A stretch of DNA of 64,000 nucleotides from Anomaloglossus baeobatrachus. Its lineage: Eukaryota > Chordata > Amphibia > Anura > Aromobatidae. This document shows positions 40,336 through 51,200 of this stretch, in pieces (position 1 is the first letter of the stretch; the number at the start of each line of letters is the position of its first letter). Under the pieces are notes generated by a model. It was not told the origin of the DNA, ran no database searches, and saw only the letters and a program-made list of their open reading frames with translations. A program made the translations under genes and the position numbers. Location: the NCBI RefSeq assembly GCF_048569485.1, contig NC_134364.1:127777408-127841407 (forward strand). Direction: 5' to 3'.

Positions 40336-41597
40336 TGTGAGGCAAATCCCGGGATATGAAGATGAATTATGACTCCAGTCATAATCCCTCATCACTCCCT
40401 GGCAGTGCCCCCTCCCTTCTTGTTCTCAGTGTTCCACTTACACCTCCATGGCCATGTCCTGTGATATGGAAATGAGGTGGTGTGGGAACAATGGACACAG
40501 GATGACTCCCTGCCGTCACCCTGTAACAAGAGTTGTATCTCATTAGCAAGGCTATGGAACTAGCTAGACAGAACGACTCCAGTAAAAAATGGTTCATATC
40601 TCGCAAGCCATATTTCCGATAAATACGGCAACCATAAAAATGGTGTCTCCGCATGCGGACGATGCCGGCACACCCTTTTTATGGGAGCAGGACATTGGGA
40701 AATGCCCCAGGCGTGATATCAGCCAATGGGGAACTGGCAGACAGGTCATGAGTCCCCTCGTTCTGTAGCTAAATTCATAACTGTCACAATGAGAGCATTG
40801 GCGTCCGCCTATGACGCTCCCAGGCAAAGTTATGGCCATATTCCATGTTGTGGATTTTGTCCCTAACTCCAGCCAGGGGTGGAGCAGTGCTCCCTCTGAG
40901 GTCACTAAGGTAGGAGGGGACCTGGATCTGCCCAGGTTGATAACCCTACTTCGGCCATTTTCCAGTGTTCTTTCGCTGGGGGTCACTCTGTGGGAGTTCC
41001 TGGAAACCTGGTCTACAGCGCCCCCCTGTGGCCAGACGCAACAAGGTAACTGCTGGAACTGTGTATGCCTGTTTGTAACCCATGCTTTGATTGTAACTGT
41101 ACTCTGACATATGTATATTCTGTAGATTCCCTATTGTATATATTGTAGTTTCTAGTGTGCTTTAGGCTGATTAAATTATATAATTAATCTTGGGCTGTTC
41201 TGTTATCTCGATCTTGAATCCCACGTCTGTGTGTTCGGCTAATAGTTACCGTAAATCGGTTGGTGGCAGCGAATTGTGCCAAGGATTATTGTGGGGAGGC
41301 CAGTGAGATTCGGGGAGATTTTATATATTCCGCCCGCGGAGGTCGGGGGAATATATACCTTACTCTCACCGGGGACCCTTCAATAATCGGCATAAGTAGT
41401 ATAGCGGCCTCCTTGCTTATGGTCGGGCAATTCCATAATTGGCCTGACTATAAGAGGGGCGCTAGAGAGCGCGTCACGTGCTCGGTCTGTCCGGGAGGTA
41501 TAAAGGAGGGGTGACCCCCACTTGTTACCCCCCGATTGTGACGTACTGGTAGCCAGCGCGGGGGATTTCTGAGTGACCCCCCCGGTGGTTTGTGACA
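40336..41597 (+). repeat. 5' LTR of the Gmr1-type element
   Basis: 1,262 bp, TG...CA. A TATAAA box lies at 41499-41504 and a CACGTG E-box at 41475-41480, so the promoter is probably near the 3' end of the LTR, leaving a short transcribed part before the primer site. It is nearly identical to 46951-48226. Confidence 0.95.
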
Positions 41598-41600
41598 TAT

Positions 41601-41618
41601 TGGTGGCATAGCGGTGGG
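41601..41618 (+). promoter_or_regulatory. Candidate primer-binding site
   Basis: tggtggcatagcggtggg begins three bases after the 5' LTR, the expected place and TGG start for a tRNA-primed site. The tRNA was not identified. A similar tggtggcagcg motif occurs inside the LTR near 41262. Confidence 0.5.
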
Positions 41619-41801
41619 ATCGAGATAATAGTGTGTGTGAGTGTGAGACCCATACTCCCAGACACTAAAGACTGCCTGCAGCAGCTGTGGCTGCTGGGGT
41701 CTTCAGACTAGCTCAACACTAGAGTGTCAGAGTGCAGATACTGTAAGGTGGGTGGAGGCATCAGGTGTCAGTTCTGTGTCAGTGACCAAAAGTCTGCAAG
41801 A

Positions 41802-44800
41802 ATGGCTGATGGCACCAGGAGCAGAGCTATGCAACTGGCCAATGCTAAGGCAGGAGCCGAAGAGAGGGAGGACGGTGCTGTGGACAGCAATGAGGAGGTT
41901 GCCCACGAGTCCTCCAGGAGCTCGACGCCAGAAAACCGTTCTGCAGAGGACATTGCGCAACCTGGCACTGCTGGACAAGATGAGGAGCAGCTCACCCAAG
42001 GTTCCTCAACGAGCCAGATGCCAGCCCTCCACTCTGAAAGGGACAGTGAATCGCCTAGCTCTGCAGCGTGCCGCAGATCACCACGTGCCATTCCACCGAG
42101 CCTGGGAGGCTCGGATAGCCTTCTTCAAATGGCTATGGCCCTTCTCCAGGCTGGAGACCAGAAGGGCTACAAGGAACTCCTGGCAGAGCGCAGGGCAGAG
42201 CGGCAGGCAGCGCGTGACGCTGAGGCTGCGGAGCGGCACGCAGAGCGTGAGGCTGCGGAGCGAGAGCGGCAGGCAGCGCGTGAAGAGCGAGAGCGAGAGC
42301 GACAGGCAGACCGTGACTACCAGCTGCAGCTAGCTCAGCTCCGGCCCTCATCAGCCACACGTGACCTTCGAGACACCAAACTTCCAAAGGTCCGTGTTGA
42401 GGACTTCCCAGTGCTGGAGAAGGATGGAGACTTGGACTCTTTCTTGACTGCTTTTGAACGGACTTGCCTGCAGCACCATCTGAACAAGGACCAGTGGGCC
42501 AAATACCTGACCCCCCGTTTAAGGGGTAAGGCCCTGGATGTCCTTGGGGACTTGCCTGCTGAGGCAGATCAGGGCTACGACACCATCAAGCGGGCCCTGA
42601 TCCAACAGTACAACCTCACCCCGGAGTCCTACCGCAAGAAGTTCCGGAGCCTACAGAAGGGACCAAAGGACTCCTGGGCTGACCACAGGCGGGCACTTGC
42701 CCGAGCTGCCGACCACTGGACCCAAGGCCTGCAGCTTTCCACCGGACCGGAGATCCTGGACTTGTTCATCACGGAGCAACTCTTGTGGAACTGCCCTGAG
42801 GATCTCCGCCAGTTCATCCGAGACCAGAAGCCAAAGGGGTCCACGGCTACAGCTGCCCTTGCCGATGACTACACCAACAACCGGGCCCCTGAGGCCAGGA
42901 GAGCGGCCACCAGCAGCACCTGGAGAGGGGGTAAGATGAATTCTGCGACTGCCCCACCTGCCCCTAGACTGCAGGGGGTGTCCCCCTCAACTCCCCTCTC
43001 CAGGCCCGTGGCGGAACCAAGACGGTGCCACCAGTGCAACCTACCTGGACACTTCAAGGCCATGTGCCCTCAGCGTCCCAAGGCCCCGGCTCCGTCCCCG
43101 TCCCAAGGGCCGCCCAAGGTGTATTGTGTGGGTGGGGGTGGTGGTAGGTCCCTGGACAGCTTCCAACCTGTCACCGTCGGCCGGTCTGTGACCATAGGAC
43201 TGCGAGACAGCGCCTCGGAGGTGACTCTGGTGCGGCCTGAGATGGTGTCCCCCCAAGACTTGATCCCTGGAAAAACCCTCGCTGTCTCCGGGATTGGAGG
43301 CACTGACCCGGCGCTGCCTGTTGCTGACATTTATGTGGACTGGGGCGCAGGGCGAGGGGTGAGGGAGGTGGGGGTAACTGATCGGATCCCCGCAAACGTG
43401 CTACTTGGGACAGATTTGGGGCAGATAACCTCCCAGTTTGGGCCCCAACCAAGGGCTGAACCTTCAGCCAGTACTGACGTGCCTCCGGACAATGTTAATG
43501 TGTTATCTATGAATGATGTAAGGGAGGAGGGAGTGAACTCTGATATTTCTGCTTGCATAGACACCATAGACACACACTCAGCTGCAGCTGTGACAGGGGA
43601 GGGGGTCAGAGAAAGGTGTGACAATGCCTCTACAAGTAACCAGCCTGTGAGCTGGGATCTGTTGCCCTCTGCAGGGATAAGCAGAGAGCAGGGTGCTGCA
43701 GGGGGAGGACCAGTGTGTGGGGTGGGGGCTACCACAGCAAATGTGGGGTCCCCAGAGATTTCACAGCGGGGTTCTGTTGCTGCAGGAGGGGAACAGGCAG
43801 GTGAGATTGGGGCCGGTCCAGGAGCGGAAGTGCTCCCAGGTAAGATCTCGGTGCATGGTTCCCCCACAACCGGGGTGTCAGGAAGCCAGGTAGGTCTGCC
43901 TGAACCGGCGACTTGGTCAGGACCGGAGGAGGAGCAGGCACGACCCACGGTCGCAGCGGCTGTGGCCGCTGTCACCCGCAGTGGGAGTGCTGGAAGCCAA
44001 GGGGCCTCCCGGAGGTCCGATAGCTCTTCCCCTTCTGACCAAGTGGCAGCCGAGTCAGGTGGAGGCCAGGACACAGGTCCCGGGGTACTGACTGAAGATG
44101 TGACAGTCTCGTCGATTCTGGCCACATCTAGTCAGGGGTTTCAGGCAGCGTTAGAAGCTGACGACAGCCTGAAAGCTCTTAAGGAGCAGGCGGCACAGCC
44201 TCCCTCGGACTCGGACCCGGAGCGAGTGGTCTGGGACCAAGGACGGCTGTACCGGGCCACGGTCCAGCAGGGTTCACCGGAGGCGTGGCCCAGGGACCGA
44301 CAGTTGGTGGTACCCTATCCGTTCCGGACGGAGTTGTTGCGGATCGCACATGAGATTCCGATGGCCGGACACCTAGGGATCGCTAAGACCAAGGCCAGGT
44401 TAAACCAGCATTTCTACTGGCCAAAAATGGGGGCCGATGTGGCTGCCTACTGCCGTTCGTGTGAAACCTGTCAGAGAGTGGGGAAGGCGGGGCCACGCCC
44501 CAAAGCCCCACTGGTATCTCTGCCCATCATCGATGAGCCTTTCAGGAGGGTGGCTGTGGATCTGGTCGGCCCGCTGGCCATCCCCAGCAGCTCCGGGAAA
44601 CGCTTCATACTGACGGTAGTGGACTATGCCACCCGGTACCCAGAAGCAGTGGCCTTGTCGTCCATTCGGGCTGACAAGGTGGCCACCGCATTGCTGGAGA
44701 TTTTCTCCCGAGTGGGTTTTCCCCAGGAAATGCTCACTGACCGGGGGACCCAATTCATGTCCCAGCTGATGGAGGCCCTCTGTAAGCAAGTCCAGGTGCG

Positions 44801-46955
44801 ACATCTGGTGGCCAGCCCGTACCATCCACAGACTAATGGCCTGTGCGAGCGGTTCAATGGCACCTTAAAGCAGATGCTTAAGATGTTGGTCGACTCCCAT
44901 GGGCGTGACTGGGAGCGGTATCTCCCACACCTGTTATTTGCTTACCGGGAGGTTCCACAGGCCTCAACAGGATTCTCACCGTTTGAGCTCCTGTACGGGC
45001 GACGTGTGCGGGGCCCCCTGGCTCTGGTGAAAGAGGCTTGGGAAGGGGATTTGGCCACCCCTGGAGTGTCGGTTATCGAGTATGTCATGCGCTTCCGGGA
45101 CAAAATGCAGGCCTTGACGCAACTGGTACACGACAATATGGCTCAAGCCCAGGCCGATCAGAAGCGTTGGTACGACCAGAACGCTTGTGAGAGGACCTAC
45201 CAAGTGGGTCAAAAGGTGTGGGTACTGGTCCCCGTACCACAGGACAAGCTTCAGGCAGCCTGGGAAGGCCCATACCTCGTGTACCAGCAGCTCAACCCTG
45301 TGACGTACCTGGTCACCCTGGACCCTGCCCGTGGAAGGCGGAAGCCCTTCCATGTGAACATGATGAAGGCACATCATGAGCGGGAGGCATGTGCGCTCCC
45401 CGTGTGCAACCTGCCCGAGGAGGGAGAAGCGGAAACCCTCTTGGATATGCTAGCCCAGGTTAGGGCAGGCGGATCCATTGAGGATGTGGAGGTTGGCCAC
45501 CAGCTCTTGGAGGACCAACGGTCCCAGCTGTGGGCCACCCTACACCCCTTCCGGGGGTTGTTTACCAACCAGCCCGGAAGGACTGACTTGGCTGTCCATC
45601 ACGTGGACACTGGGGATCATCCCCCGATCCGGCGTTCAGCATATCGGGTCTCCCTGGAGGTGCAGCAACACATGCGCCAGGAGATTGACGAGATGCTGAA
45701 GCTGGGGGTGATCCAGGCATCCAACAGCGCTTGGGCCTCGCCTGTAGTCCTCGTCCCTAAGAAGGACCGAACCACTCGGTTCTGCGTGGACTACAGGGGG
45801 CTCAATGCGGTCACGGTCGCCGATGCGTACCCAATGCCACGCATCGATGACCTGCTCGATCAGTTGGCCGGGGCTCAGTACCTGACCATCATGGATCTGA
45901 GCCGGGGATATTGGCAGATCCCCCTGACTCGCAAGGCCAGGGAACGCTCTACCTTTATTACCCCATTTGGACTATACGAGTCCACGGTGATGCCATTCGG
46001 GATGAGGAATGCCCCTGCCACTTTCCAGCGGATGGTCAACACCCTGCTCAAGGGACTTGAAGGGTACGCGGCCGCGTACCTGGATGACATTGCCGTCTTC
46101 AGTCCCACCTGGGAGGACCACCTAGAGCATCTAGCACAGGTGCTCAGGCGGATCCACCGGGCAGGTTTGACCATCAAACCGGGAAAGTGTCAGCTGGCCA
46201 TGAGCGAGGTCCAGTACCTCGGTCACCGGGTAGGTGGGAGAACACTGAAGCCCGAGCCTGAGAAAGTGGAAGCCATCGCATCCTGGCCCACCCCCAGGAC
46301 CAAGAAGCAGGTAATGTCCTTCTTGGGGACCGCTGGGTACTATAGGAGGTTTGTTCCATGCTATAGTAGCCTGGCAAAGCCCTTGACGGACCTCACCAAG
46401 AAGAAGCTGCCCTCTGCAGTCGATTGGACAATGGACTGCGAGACAGCCTTCCGGGCCCTAAAGGACGCCCTGTCCAGCCCGCCCGTGCTACAGGCAGCCG
46501 ACTTCACGCGGCCGTTTGTAGTACAGACCGACGCCAGTGACTTCGGCCTCGGTGCGGTGCTCAGCCAGGTGGACTCTGCGAGCCAAGAGCACCCAGTCTT
46601 GTACCTGAGCAGGAAGCTGTTACCAAGGGAAGTTGCCTATTCCACGATGGAGAAGGAGTGCCTGGCCATAGTGTGGGCCCTGCAGCGTCTGCAACCCTAT
46701 CTATACGGGCGCCACTTCATCGTGGAGACGGACCACAATCCCCTCAGCTGGTTGCACACCGTCTCTGGGACGAATGGGCGATTGTTGCGATGGAGCCTTG
46801 CGCTCCAGCAATACAACTTCACCATTCGCCACAAAAGGGGCCGTGACCACGGTAACGCAGACGGGCTGTCCCGACAAGGAGAGGTCGCGGACGGGCGCAC
46901 GGGGGAACACCGGAGTGTGCTGCCCCCTAGCGCCCTCAAAAGGGGGGAGGTGTGA
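41802..46955 (+). CDS. Gag-protease-integrase-RT-RNase H polyprotein of the Gmr1-type element
   Basis: 1,717 codons from the ATG at 41802; the frame is open further upstream, but only from a GTG at 41724. Order: a charged gag with an Arg/Glu/Ala-rich coiled stretch (about residues 120-185); a CCHC knuckle CHQCNLPGHFKAMC from residue 409; a protease-like DSASEVTLV at 469; the integrase zinc domain, His 850 and 857 then CRSCETC; a DDE core with Asp 920 (AVDLVGPL), Asp 980 (LTDRGTQF) and Glu 1016 (GLCERFNGT), spacing D-59-D-35-E. Reverse transcriptase follows, with VPKKDRTTRFCVDYRGLN, MDLSRGYWQI and YLDD at 1426-1429. RNase H has TDASDFGLGAVLSQ (Asp 1577) and ends in GNADGLSRQ. The frame is uninterrupted. 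Confidence 0.95.
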   Translation: MADGTRSRAMQLANAKAGAEEREDGAVDSNEEVAHESSRSSTPENRSAEDIAQPGTAGQDEEQLTQGSSTSQMPALHSERDSESPSSAACRRSPRAIPPSLGGSDSLLQMAMALLQAGDQKGYKELLAERRAERQAARDAEAAERHAEREAAERERQAAREERERERQADRDYQLQLAQLRPSSATRDLRDTKLPKVRVEDFPVLEKDGDLDSFLTAFERTCLQHHLNKDQWAKYLTPRLRGKALDVLGDLPAEADQGYDTIKRALIQQYNLTPESYRKKFRSLQKGPKDSWADHRRALARAADHWTQGLQLSTGPEILDLFITEQLLWNCPEDLRQFIRDQKPKGSTATAALADDYTNNRAPEARRAATSSTWRGGKMNSATAPPAPRLQGVSPSTPLSRPVAEPRRCHQCNLPGHFKAMCPQRPKAPAPSPSQGPPKVYCVGGGGGRSLDSFQPVTVGRSVTIGLRDSASEVTLVRPEMVSPQDLIPGKTLAVSGIGGTDPALPVADIYVDWGAGRGVREVGVTDRIPANVLLGTDLGQITSQFGPQPRAEPSASTDVPPDNVNVLSMNDVREEGVNSDISACIDTIDTHSAAAVTGEGVRERCDNASTSNQPVSWDLLPSAGISREQGAAGGGPVCGVGATTANVGSPEISQRGSVAAGGEQAGEIGAGPGAEVLPGKISVHGSPTTGVSGSQVGLPEPATWSGPEEEQARPTVAAAVAAVTRSGSAGSQGASRRSDSSSPSDQVAAESGGGQDTGPGVLTEDVTVSSILATSSQGFQAALEADDSLKALKEQAAQPPSDSDPERVVWDQGRLYRATVQQGSPEAWPRDRQLVVPYPFRTELLRIAHEIPMAGHLGIAKTKARLNQHFYWPKMGADVAAYCRSCETCQRVGKAGPRPKAPLVSLPIIDEPFRRVAVDLVGPLAIPSSSGKRFILTVVDYATRYPEAVALSSIRADKVATALLEIFSRVGFPQEMLTDRGTQFMSQLMEALCKQVQVRHLVASPYHPQTNGLCERFNGTLKQMLKMLVDSHGRDWERYLPHLLFAYREVPQASTGFSPFELLYGRRVRGPLALVKEAWEGDLATPGVSVIEYVMRFRDKMQALTQLVHDNMAQAQADQKRWYDQNACERTYQVGQKVWVLVPVPQDKLQAAWEGPYLVYQQLNPVTYLVTLDPARGRRKPFHVNMMKAHHEREACALPVCNLPEEGEAETLLDMLAQVRAGGSIEDVEVGHQLLEDQRSQLWATLHPFRGLFTNQPGRTDLAVHHVDTGDHPPIRRSAYRVSLEVQQHMRQEIDEMLKLGVIQASNSAWASPVVLVPKKDRTTRFCVDYRGLNAVTVADAYPMPRIDDLLDQLAGAQYLTIMDLSRGYWQIPLTRKARERSTFITPFGLYESTVMPFGMRNAPATFQRMVNTLLKGLEGYAAAYLDDIAVFSPTWEDHLEHLAQVLRRIHRAGLTIKPGKCQLAMSEVQYLGHRVGGRTLKPEPEKVEAIASWPTPRTKKQVMSFLGTAGYYRRFVPCYSSLAKPLTDLTKKKLPSAVDWTMDCETAFRALKDALSSPPVLQAADFTRPFVVQTDASDFGLGAVLSQVDSASQEHPVLYLSRKLLPREVAYSTMEKECLAIVWALQRLQPYLYGRHFIVETDHNPLSWLHTVSGTNGRLLRWSLALQQYNFTIRHKRGRDHGNADGLSRQGEVADGRTGEHRSVLPPSALKRGEV
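46938..46950 (+). promoter_or_regulatory. Polypurine tract for plus-strand priming
   Basis: aaaaggggggagg directly abuts the 3' LTR, the canonical position. It overlaps the last codons of the polyprotein. Confidence 0.85.
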
Positions 46956-48226
46956 GGCAAATCCCGGGATATGAAGATGAATTATGACTCCAGTCATAAT
47001 CGCCCTCATCACTCCCTGGCAGTGCCCCCTCCCTTCTTGTTCTCAGTGTTCCACTTACACCTCCATGGCCATGTCCTGTGATATGGAAATGAGGTGGTGT
47101 GGGAACAATGGACACAGGATGACTCCCTGCCGTCACCCTGTAACAAGAGTTGTATCTCATTAGCAAGGCTATGGAACTAGCTAGACAGAACGACTCCAGT
47201 AAAAAATGGTTCATATCTCGCAAGCCATATTTCCGATAAATACGGCAACCATAAAAATGGTGTCTCCGCATGCGGACGATGCCGGCACACCCTTTTTATG
47301 GGAGCAGGACATTGGGAAATGCCCCAGGCGTGATATCAGCCAATGGGGAACTGGCAGACAGGTCATGAGTCCCCTCGTTCTGTAGCTAAATTCATAACTG
47401 TCACAATGAGAGCATTGGCGTCCGCCTACGACGCTCCCAGGCAAAGTTATGGCCATATTCCATGTTGTGGATTTTGTCCCTAACTCCAGCCAGGGGTGGA
47501 GCAGTGCTCCCTCTGAGGTCACGAAGGTAGGAGGGGACCTGGATCTGCCCAGGTTGATAACCCTACTTCGGCCATTTTCCAGTGTTCTTTCGCTGGGGGT
47601 CACGTGTAGGAAACATCTGTGGGAGTTCCTGGAAACCTGGTCTACAGCGCCCCCCTGTGGCCAGACGCAACAAGGTAACTGCTGGAACTGTGTATGCCTG
47701 TTTGTAACCCATGCTTTGATTGTAACTGTACTCTGACATATGTATATTCTGTAGATTCCCTATTGTATATATTGTAGTTTCTAGTGTGCTTTAGGCTGAT
47801 TAAATTATATAATTAATCTTGGGCTGTTCTGTTATCTCGATCTTGAATCCCACGTCTGTGTGTTCGGCTAATAGTTACCGTAAATCGGTTGGTGGCAGCG
47901 AATTGTGCCAAGGATTATTGTGGGGAGGCCAGTGAGATTCGGGGAGATTTTATATATTCCGCCCGCGGAGGTCGGGGGAATATATACCTTACTCTCACCG
48001 GGGACCCTTCAATAATCGGCATAAGTAGTATAGCGGCCTCCTTGCTTATGGTCGGGCAATTCCATAATTGGCCTGACTATAAGAGGGGCGCTAGAGAGCG
48101 CGTCACGTGCTCGGTCTGTCCGGGAGGTATAAAGGAGGGGTGACCCCCACTTGTTACCCCCCGATTGTGACGTACTGGTAGCCAGCGCGGGGGATTTCTG
48201 AGTGACCCCCCCGGTGGTTTGTGACA
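46951..48226 (+). repeat. 3' LTR of the Gmr1-type element
   Basis: 1,276 bp. It starts at the TGTGAGG right after the polypurine tract; the polyprotein stop codon overlaps its first bases. TATAAA is at 48128-48133. It is followed by GGAGT and the satellite. Confidence 0.95.
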
Positions 48227-51200
48227 GGAGTGTTATACTACAGAGGATACAGGGCGCGGGGAGTGTTATACTACAGAGGATACAGGGTGCGGGGAGTGTT
48301 ATACTACAGAGGATACAGGGTGCAGGGAGTGTTATACTACAGAGGATACAGGGTGCGGGGAGTGTTATACTACAGAGGATACAGGATGCAGGGAGTGTTA
48401 TACTACAGAGGATACAGGGTGCAGGGAGTGTTATACTACAGAGGATACAGGGTGCGGGGAGTGTTATACTACAGAGGATACAGGGTGCGGGGACTGTTAT
48501 ACTACAGAGGATACAGGGTGCGGGGAGTGTTATACTACAGAGGATACAGGGTGCGGGGAGTGTTATACTACAGAGGATACAGGGTGCGGGGAGTGTTATA
48601 CTACAGGGGATACAGGGTGCGGGGAGTGTTATACTACAGAGGATACAGGGTGCGGGGAGTGTTATACTACAGAGGATACAGGGTGCGGGGAGTGTTATAC
48701 TACAGAGGATACAGGGTGCGGGGAGTGTTATACTACAGAGGATACAGGGTGCGGGGAGTGTTATACTACAGGGGATACAGGGTGCGGGGAGCGTTATACT
48801 ACAGGGGATACAGGGTGCGGGGAGTGTTATACTACAGAGGATACAGGGTGCGGGGAGTGTTATACTACAGAGGATACAGGGCGCGGGGAGTGTTATACTA
48901 CAGAGGATACAGGGTGCGGGGAGTGTTATACTACAGAGGATACAGGGTGCGGGGAGTGTTATACTACAGAGGATACAGGGTGCGGGGAGTGTTATACTAC
49001 AGAGGATACAGGGTGCGGGGAGCGTTATACTACAGAGGATACAGGGTGCGGGGACTGTTATACTACAGAGGATACAGGGTGCGGGGAGCGTTATACTACA
49101 GAGGATACAGGATGCAGGGAGTGTTATACTACAGAGGATACAGGGTGCAGGGAGTGTTATACTACAGAGGATACAGGGTGCGGGGACTGTTATACTACAG
49201 AGGATACAGGGTGCGGGGAGTGTTATACTACAGAGGATACAGGGTGCGGGGAGTGTTATACTACAGAGGATACAGGGTGCGGGGAGTGTTATACCACAGG
49301 GGATACAGGGTGCGGGGAGCGTTATACTACAGGGGATACAGGGTGCGGGGAGTGTTATACTACAGAGGATACAGGGTGCGGGGAGTGTTATACTACAGAG
49401 GATACAGGGTGCGGGGACTGTTATACTACAGAGGATACAGGGTGCGGGGAGCGTTATACTACAGAGGATACAGGGTGCGGGGAGCGTTATACTACAGAGG
49501 ATACAGGGTGCGGGGAGTGTTATACTACAGAGGATACAGGGTGCGGGGAGCATTATACTACAGAGGATACAGGGTGCGGGGAGTGTTATACTACAGAGGA
49601 TACAGGGTGCGGGGAGTGTTATACTACAGATGATACAGGGTGCGGGGAGTGTTATACTACAGAGGATACAGGGTGCGGGGAGTGTTATACTACAGAGGAT
49701 ACAGGGTGCGGGGAGTGTTATACTACAGAGGATACAGGGTGCGGGGAGTGTTATACTACAGATGATACAGGGTGCGGGGAGTGTTATACTACAGAGGATA
49801 CAGGGTGCGGGGAGCATTATACTACAGAGGATACAGGGTGCGGGGAGTGTTATACTACAGAGGATACAGGGTGCGGGGAGTGTTATACTACAGAGGATAC
49901 AGGGTGTGGGGAGTGTTATACTACAGAGGATACAGGGTGCGGGGAGTGTTATACTACAGGGGATACAGGGTGTGGGGAGTGTTATACTACAGAGGATACA
50001 GGGTGCGGGGAGTGTTATACTACAGGGGATACAGGGTGCGGGGAGTGTTATACTACAGGGGATACAGGGTGTGGGGAGTGTTATACTACAGAGGATACAG
50101 GGTGCGGTGAGTGTTATACTACAGAGGATACAGGGTGCGGGGAGTGTTATACTACAGAGGATACAGGGTGCGGGGATCATTATACTACAGAGGATACAGG
50201 GTGCGGGGAGTGTTATACTACAGAGGATACAGGGTGCAGGGAGCATTATACTACAGAGGATACAGGGTGCGGGGAGTGTTATACTACAGAGGATACAGGG
50301 TGCGGGGAGCGTTATACTACAGAGGATACAGGGTGCGGGGAGTGTTATACTATAGAGTATACAGGGTGTGGGGAGTGTTATACTACAGAGGATACAGGGT
50401 GCGGGGAGTGTTATACTACAGAGGATACAGGGTGCGGGGAGTGTTATACTACAGAGGATACAGGGTGCGGGGAGTGTTATATTACAGAGGATACAGGGTG
50501 CGGGGAGTGTTATACTACAGAGGATACAGGGTGCGGGGAGTGTTATACTACAGAGGATACAGGGTGCAGGGAGTGTTATACTACAGAGGATACAGGGTGC
50601 GGGGAGTGTTATACTACAGAGGATACAGGGTGCGGGGAGTGTTATACTACAGAGGATACAGGGTGCGGGGAGTGTTATATTACAGAGGATACAGGGTGCG
50701 GGGAGTGTTATATTACAGAGGATACAGGGTGCGGGGAGTGTTATGCTACAGGGGATACAGGGTGCGGGGAGTGTTATACTACAGATGATACAGGGTGCGG
50801 GGAGTGTTATACTACAGAGGATACAGGGTGCGGGGAGTGTTATGCTACAGAGGATACAGGGTGCGGGGAGTGTTATGCTACAGAGGATACAGGGTGCGGG
50901 GAGTGTTATACTACAGAGGATACAGGGTGCGGGGAGTGTTATATTACAGAGGATACAGGGTGCGGGGAGTGTTATATTACAGAGGATACAGGGTGCGGGG
51001 AGTGTTATACTACAGAGGATACAGGGTGCGGGGAGTGTTATATTACAGAGGCTACAGGGTGCGGGGAGTGTTATACTACAGAGGATACAGGGTGCGGGGA
51101 GTGTTATGCTACAGAGGATACAGGGTGCGGGGAGTGTTATATTACAGAGGATACAGGGTGCGGGGAGTGTTATACTACAGGGGATACAGGGTGCGGGGAG

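Larger units (their letters stand above)
40336..48226 (+). mobile_element. Gmr1-type Ty3/gypsy LTR retrotransposon, looks whole
   Basis: A 7,891-bp element with LTRs at 40336-41597 and 46951-48226, starting TGTGAGGCAAATC and ending TTTGTGACA, flanked by GGAGT (40331-40335 and 48227-48231). A candidate primer-binding site starts at 41601 (tggtggcatagcgg) and a polypurine tract, aaaaggggggagg, lies at 46938-46950. A single long polyprotein frame fills the interior. Integrase precedes reverse transcriptase, the Gmr1-clade order within Ty3/gypsy (copia-like domain order). By eye the LTRs differ by about two substitutions and two small length differences in roughly 1.26 kb, so insertion is recent on a genomic scale. 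It sits inside the 33-bp satellite. Confidence 0.96.

Noticed and set aside
26562-40382. 4,606-codon minus-strand frame (repeating ITLPAPCILCS) as a giant gene
   Set aside because: It starts inside the LTR and runs through the 33-bp satellite. The monomer is 11 codons with almost no way to make a stop in this frame, and no domain, signal or splice evidence exists.
41724-41801. Polyprotein start at 41724
   Set aside because: That codon is GTG. The first ATG in frame is 41802, which is the more plausible start in a eukaryote.
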